Assembly (NCBI GenBank): GCA_031262595.1
Contig: JAISHI010000028.1
Coordinates: 1-56,435, forward strand
Length of the DNA: 56,435 nucleotides
Reading direction: 5' to 3'
Source of the DNA: Christensenellaceae bacterium
GTDB taxonomy: Bacteria > Bacillota > Clostridia > Christensenellales > UBA1242
Translations under genes and position numbers: made by a program
Shown: piece after piece, positions 50,300 through 56,435 of the stretch
Layout of the letters: every line of letters starts with the position of its first letter
Position numbering within the stretch: position 1 is the first letter of the stretch
The notes under the pieces: generated by a model
Told to the model about the DNA's origin: nothing
Database searches by the model: none
What the model saw: the letters and a program-made list of their open reading frames with translations, nothing else

Positions 50300-52318
50300 T
50301 TAGTCTTTCTTTGTATTACGTTCGAACATTTCCATCGCGAGTTTTGCTTCTTCAATATCCGTCGTGATTTGAAGGTTTTGCGCGCGGAGAACCTTATCGA
50401 GATTTTCGAGGGCTGGATAGCGGTCTTTATTCTTAGCCATAATCTCTTCGCAATTCGCAACGCTTTGTTGGAGTTTCGCAAGTTGTTTTGTATCTTTTTC
50501 AAGTTTTTCAAGCCGCGCTGGGTCAACGTCGCTTATATTATTTACGCCGTAGATAACGACTTGTTGTTTCGCGACGATGGCTTCGCGCTTACGAAGGAGT
50601 TTTTTATCCTTATCCAACGTCTTTTTTATGCGACATAGCGGATTAAACTCGCGGCTATTCTCACGCAGTTGTTTCGCGTTTTCTTTTAGTCGAGCGGTAA
50701 GCCCATCTATCTTGTTTTGGTAATCAACCATCAAAATCGACTTCTCTTCCTCAGTATATTCCCGACCTTCAACAATTGTCGTAATAGATGCACGTTGCTT
50801 TTGGATGCGAATTTCTTCTTCGTATAACTCGCGCTCTTTAATAGCGATAATTTCGGCTTGGTGCGTTAATTCGTCCGCGGTTTTAATGAGTTGCGTGTTT
50901 ACTTCCTCATATTTAACAACTGTCTCGTTCTCTTTCGCGGCATATTCCTCTTCGATTTGCTTGCGAATCTCTTCCCGAGTTTCGCTAGTCAAGAGTTTTT
51001 GTTCGGCATCCGTTCCGTGAGAGTCAACAATTTGTTTTTTAAGTCGTTCTAGCTCCGCCTTTAGGGTTTCTTTTTCTGCCGCAATATCTTCTTCCGCCTC
51101 GCGTTTCATGCGCTCAACCTCTTCGCGTTCTTCTTGGAGCGCTTTGGACTCCTCCTCGATTCGGCGACTTTCTTTAGCAAGTTCTGCCCTAAGTTCTATA
51201 TATTTCTCGTTAAGCGCGCGCTCATTTTCCTCGAGTTGCGCCTTCGTTAACTCTGCATCCGCGCCGTTCGCTTGAACATAGTCAAGCTGGCTCGAAAGTT
51301 GCGTATTTTTAGCTTCAAGTATTCGAAGTTGTTTCTCAATGTCTTTGCGGGTTGCATCTTGTTCCGCTTGCATATCTAGGAGTTTTTGTTCATATTCGGC
51401 GCGGATTGCCTCTTCGCGGGATTGTTGGTCTTTAATAACTTGGTCTAGGCTGTCGCGCTTGATTTGTTGCTTTATTTCGCTGGTTTCGGTTGCCTCAGCC
51501 TCAACCGCTGGTTTTTCAACGCTCTCTTCTTTTGTTTGAGCGATTTGGTTAAGTTGCGCCTTCATCTCGTTTATAATGCTTTCGAAATACGCGCGCTCTT
51601 CCTCTATTTTTCGTTGCGTTTCTTCTTGGACTTCCCTAACTTTGCGGCTAGTTTCTTCTTCGAGTTTCTTGTTGAAACTTTCCTCGTCGAGGATAGTCGT
51701 TTGAGTTTGTGTGGTTGCCGCTACCGGCTCCGTGATAGGCGTTTGCGCAGGCGCGACCGACTCCTCCTCGCCGAAATCGAAATTAAATGCAGGCTCTTCT
51801 TGTTTCGCTGACTCTTCCGCAACTTTCGCCGGCGCTTTTTCCTCGAAATCATCAAACGAGAACGCGCTAAAATCGTCGCTTGTTTGAGTTTGTTGTTTCT
51901 CTTCTTGTTTTACTTCTTGTTTTGGCGCGATTTTTTCTTGGGCAATAGGCTCTTCCTCATAAGGAACAGTAAAATTATTTAAATTATCATAATCGTCCGC
52001 GCCGGCAGTCTTCGTTATTGCCTTGTCTAACTCTTCATAAGGATAAACATATTCGCTTTTTGATACGAAGGTTTCTTTTTCTTTCTCAGTCTTTGAAACG
52101 GGCGCCGTATAAATAGGTTCGGCATAACCCGACGGCGTAGGGCTGCTGCTTTTAACAGCGACAGGCTCGCTCGAACTAAACTCCGCGTTTTGTTTCTTCA
52201 TAAAAAGATATATAAATACAGCGATAATAAGCACAGCAACTACTATGCATGCTATTACAATTAGCGTATTTATAACCGAGTCTGGTATACCCATAAGGTT
52301 TGCGAATAGATTTAACAT
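50300..52318 (-). CDS. Membrane-anchored long coiled-coil protein
   Basis: N-terminal TM VINTLIVIACIVVAVLIIAVFIYLF, then ~400 aa Glu/Lys/Arg-rich heptads. Confidence 0.75.
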   Translation of the reverse strand: MLNLFANLMGIPDSVINTLIVIACIVVAVLIIAVFIYLFMKKQNAEFSSSEPVAVKSSSPTPSGYAEPIYTAPVSKTEKEKETFVSKSEYVYPYEELDKAITKTAGADDYDNLNNFTVPYEEEPIAQEKIAPKQEVKQEEKQQTQTSDDFSAFSFDDFEEKAPAKVAEESAKQEEPAFNFDFGEEESVAPAQTPITEPVAATTQTQTTILDEESFNKKLEEETSRKVREVQEETQRKIEEERAYFESIINEMKAQLNQIAQTKEESVEKPAVEAEATETSEIKQQIKRDSLDQVIKDQQSREEAIRAEYEQKLLDMQAEQDATRKDIEKQLRILEAKNTQLSSQLDYVQANGADAELTKAQLEENERALNEKYIELRAELAKESRRIEEESKALQEEREEVERMKREAEEDIAAEKETLKAELERLKKQIVDSHGTDAEQKLLTSETREEIRKQIEEEYAAKENETVVKYEEVNTQLIKTADELTHQAEIIAIKERELYEEEIRIQKQRASITTIVEGREYTEEEKSILMVDYQNKIDGLTARLKENAKQLRENSREFNPLCRIKKTLDKDKKLLRKREAIVAKQQVVIYGVNNISDVDPARLEKLEKDTKQLAKLQQSVANCEEIMAKNKDRYPALENLDKVLRAQNLQITTDIEEAKLAMEMFERNTKKD

Positions 52319-52364
52319 AATGCGTAAAGATTATCAAAAATTTTATGTAAAGTCAATATTTAGG

Positions 52365-53354
52365 CTAAAATTCTTCGCCCTTAACTTCTCGCATCAAATC
52401 ATCGAAAACTTCTTTTATATCCGCGCCCTCGTGTAAAATTTTATAAACCGCGCCCGCAATCGGCATCTCTATTTTATGTTTCTCGGCTAGTTTAAAAAAC
52501 GCTTTGCTTGTTGGAACGCCTTCCGCAGTCCCGATGCGCTTATTAAAATCCTCTAAACATTCCTTCGATTTGACGAACTCCTCACCATACTTTCGGTTGT
52601 GGCTGTTCCCGCTAAAAAGCGTGGCCTCAAAATCGCCAACGTGCGCAATCCCATACGCGGAGTTTGCGTTTCCGCCTTCCGCAACGATAAGCCGCGCGCA
52701 TTCGAGCATCCCCCGCGCCATAAGCGGCCCTTTTAAGCTAGGTAGCCCCGCGCCGTCAAGCATTCCTGCCGCGATACCCAAAACGTTCTTCGACGCCGCG
52801 CCGAATTCCGTTCCTATTAAATCGTTCCCGCGATAGATCCTAATTAAATCGCTCGCGAACGCTTCGTAAACCTCATCGCGCGCGCCCTTATCGTCGCCGT
52901 CAATGACCATTACGTTAGGTTTATCTTCGGTAAACTCTTGGACATGCCCAGGGCCAACCCAAACGCAAATCTTATTAGTTTCGTCGATTTTTTCGCGCAA
53001 AATAACGGAAAGCCGCTCGCAAGTTTCGCAATCTATCCCCTTCATGCAAAGAACGAAAATCTTGTTCTTCGGGTTATGCCTCGCAATATTCGCCGAAAGG
53101 TCGCGCATAGCTTGCGCCGAAATTGCAACGATAACATATTTCGAAAAATCAAGCGCCGCTTTAAGGTCGCTCTCGAATTTAACCTCATCATTAAGCGTCA
53201 AATAGCCGTTTTTATGTGTCGCGGCAAAATCCTCGAAAAGCGGGTCGCCCTCGCGCCCCCAAACTAAAACCTCGTTCCCTAATTTCTCGCTTTGATACCA
53301 CGCGTGAAAGCCTGCCCAACGCCCACAGCCCAAAATCGCAACTTTTGTTCCCAT
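52365..53354 (-). CDS. gpsA: NAD(P)H-dependent glycerol-3-phosphate dehydrogenase
   Basis: VAILGCGRWAGFHAWYQSEKLGNEVLVWGRE; GAASKNVLGIAAGMLDG; GNSHNRKYGEE. Confidence 0.93.
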   Translation of the reverse strand: MGTKVAILGCGRWAGFHAWYQSEKLGNEVLVWGREGDPLFEDFAATHKNGYLTLNDEVKFESDLKAALDFSKYVIVAISAQAMRDLSANIARHNPKNKIFVLCMKGIDCETCERLSVILREKIDETNKICVWVGPGHVQEFTEDKPNVMVIDGDDKGARDEVYEAFASDLIRIYRGNDLIGTEFGAASKNVLGIAAGMLDGAGLPSLKGPLMARGMLECARLIVAEGGNANSAYGIAHVGDFEATLFSGNSHNRKYGEEFVKSKECLEDFNKRIGTAEGVPTSKAFFKLAEKHKIEMPIAGAVYKILHEGADIKEVFDDLMREVKGEEF

Positions 53355-53399
53355 ATATGAGTTCTATTATATATTGATAAGTCTTTAATTGACAACGGC

Positions 53400-53960
53400 T
53401 TATTTTATACTTTCAGCTTCTGTGCGTTCTTGCTTAGCCTTCATCTCGGCCGCATGCTCAGTCTCAACCTTGCGTAATTTCTTATATGTTTCAACTGCAA
53501 CCTTGTATTCTTCAGTGTCCTTGTCATACGTTGTGGTTTCATCGCCCTTAATTGTACTATACCCAACAGCCTCAAACTTAGGGTCCCAATAACACTGACT
53601 CATGCTAGATGTTTTAACAAGCTCGTCATTTCTAAACTCACCGCCTGTTATAATATAGTTGTCCACAGAACTAACGTCCCCTTCGCTCATTTTGCCATTA
53701 GCGTCTTTATCATACCATTTTAAAATACTGTACTCGGCATCATCCGTTGTGGCTAAATACACAGACGCGTATTCATTAGGTTTAACTTGGGTGTATCCTG
53801 CTTGAATAAACTCATTTAATTGCTCTTTTGGTGCAATTCCAGATCCCCATAACGCGCTGTTTAATTTCTGTTCCAAAATCCCATCCCCATCCGCATTGGC
53901 TTGCCCTATGGATAATAACGCCGCAGTGGCAGTTGCCAAGATAATGTTTTTCTTTTTCAT
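53400..53960 (-). CDS. Secreted protein with an EF-hand-like loop
   Basis: Signal peptide MKKKNIILATATAALLSIGQANA; DKDANGKMSEGD; SD AAGGAG. Confidence 0.68.
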   Translation of the reverse strand: MKKKNIILATATAALLSIGQANADGDGILEQKLNSALWGSGIAPKEQLNEFIQAGYTQVKPNEYASVYLATTDDAEYSILKWYDKDANGKMSEGDVSSVDNYIITGGEFRNDELVKTSSMSQCYWDPKFEAVGYSTIKGDETTTYDKDTEEYKVAVETYKKLRKVETEHAAEMKAKQERTEAESIK

Positions 53961-53999
53961 ATGAAACTCCTTATTTAACTAATTTTTTTAGTTAAGATT

Positions 54000-54029
54000 A
54001 GTATAGCCCCCCCCCACCGAATTTGTCAA
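54000..54029 (-). promoter_or_regulatory. Promoter with poly-G tract in spacer (candidate phase-variable)
   Basis: Minus: TTGACA(54029-54024)-AATTCGGT-G9-C-TATACT(54005-54000); spacer 18 bp. Confidence 0.78.
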
Positions 54030-54047
54030 GTGCTTTTTTAAGATTGG

Positions 54048-54437
54048 TCAATAAAAACAATTCTCATAATGATTTATCTCGAAATCCGGCGCGTCGCCGG
54101 AAACTTCAACGACATCAAACGAAACGATAACGCTATCATAAAGTTTGCTCAACATAAGCCAGCGCATTGCGCCGTTTTTAACATTCTTTTGCTTGGCTTT
54201 CCCGACCGCCATCGCGCCAGTTCCGTAATCCGTCGTTTTTCTATATTTAACTTCAACGAAATGAATTTCCGCGCCCTTATTTTTGCTCGCGATAATATCG
54301 ACCTCCGCGATTTTCTTGCCCGTTTCCTTGTCGTGGAACTCCGCGTTTTGTTCGATTATATAAAATCCCTTGCGTTCAAGATACGCCGCCGCAACGCTCT
54401 CGCCCATCCGCCCATGCGCCTGGTTAAAATAGTTCAT
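54048..54437 (-). CDS. YraN-family nuclease-like protein (UPF0102)
   Basis: GRMGESVAAAYLERKGFYIIEQN...EVDIIASKNKGAEIHFVEVKYRK. Confidence 0.9.
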   Translation of the reverse strand: MNYFNQAHGRMGESVAAAYLERKGFYIIEQNAEFHDKETGKKIAEVDIIASKNKGAEIHFVEVKYRKTTDYGTGAMAVGKAKQKNVKNGAMRWLMLSKLYDSVIVSFDVVEVSGDAPDFEINHYENCFY

Positions 54438-54487
54438 GCCCCATTATCTCATATTCATATATAAATTAAAAGTAAAATCCCACAAAA

Positions 54488-54516
54488 AACCGTCAGGCAA
54501 GATCCCGACGGTTTTT
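54488..54516. terminator. Bidirectional intrinsic terminator downstream of 16S
   Basis: AACCGTC...GACGGTTTTT. Confidence 0.8.
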
Positions 54517-54693
54517 AATGAACTTAATAAACTCAACTAATATCACACAAAATCAACTTATACGTTTTTTACGATTTTTAAAATCGAGAAAATTATACAC
54601 TTGCAGAATAACTGCAACCGACTTTTAAATGTACGCAACAATTTATGAGATTGTTGCTGTTGCCTTTGTCTTTCGACGCGGGCAATGCTCTTA

Positions 54694-56208
<1,515 letters not shown>

Positions 56209-56435
56209 AATCTTATTTATAAAGTAAAACCTTATAAAAAATTTTTTTGAGTTTTGTAATCCTGCTCGAAAAACACTCTTGTTGTTGTTTCGCGCGTTGA
56301 AATTACTGTTTGTTTAAATTGACAAGAACATTAAAACCTTAGTTTTTATGTCTTTGTTTGTGTGATATTAAGTTTCTTGAGTTCATACTCGACAACGCGA
56401 TTTCTCGCGCGCAAGTGTTGCAATATTATCATATG

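Overview
The window is a 56.4-kb segment of a low-GC, apparently Bacillota-type chromosome carrying GerA-type germination genes. Most of it is housekeeping: mnmA, rpsL-rpsG, pgsA, a Ca2+ P-type ATPase, serine dehydratase, class I lysyl-tRNA synthetase, nusA-rnpM, folD, pheST, ftsZ, ndk, clpP, yajC, tgt, gpsA, and tRNA-Ile/Glu/Lys. A complete minus-strand 16S rRNA gene near the right end is followed by a terminator and a YraN-like gene, with no 23S. The accessory content stands out. (i) A ~7.1-kb integrative element lies between a tRNA-Ile gene and a 53-bp copy of its 3' end. It has a tyrosine integrase, an HUH Rep, an FtsK-gamma-like protein, two HTH regulators, paired internal repeats that look like integrase arm sites, and a lipoprotein/3-TM/zinc-ribbon cargo protein. 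(ii) Two unlinked promoters carry a long poly-G tract exactly in the -35/-10 spacer (G11 with 17 bp, G9 with 18 bp), a classic phase-variation arrangement. (iii) Many promoters place the -10 box only 5-7 nt before the ATG, predicting widespread leaderless mRNAs. (iv) A holin-like protein sits with two paralogous fibre-like proteins in an orphan phage-type late cassette. (v) Two related loci carry divergent HTH pairs, one with twin operators. All assignments are from reading sequence and motifs; no database search was run.
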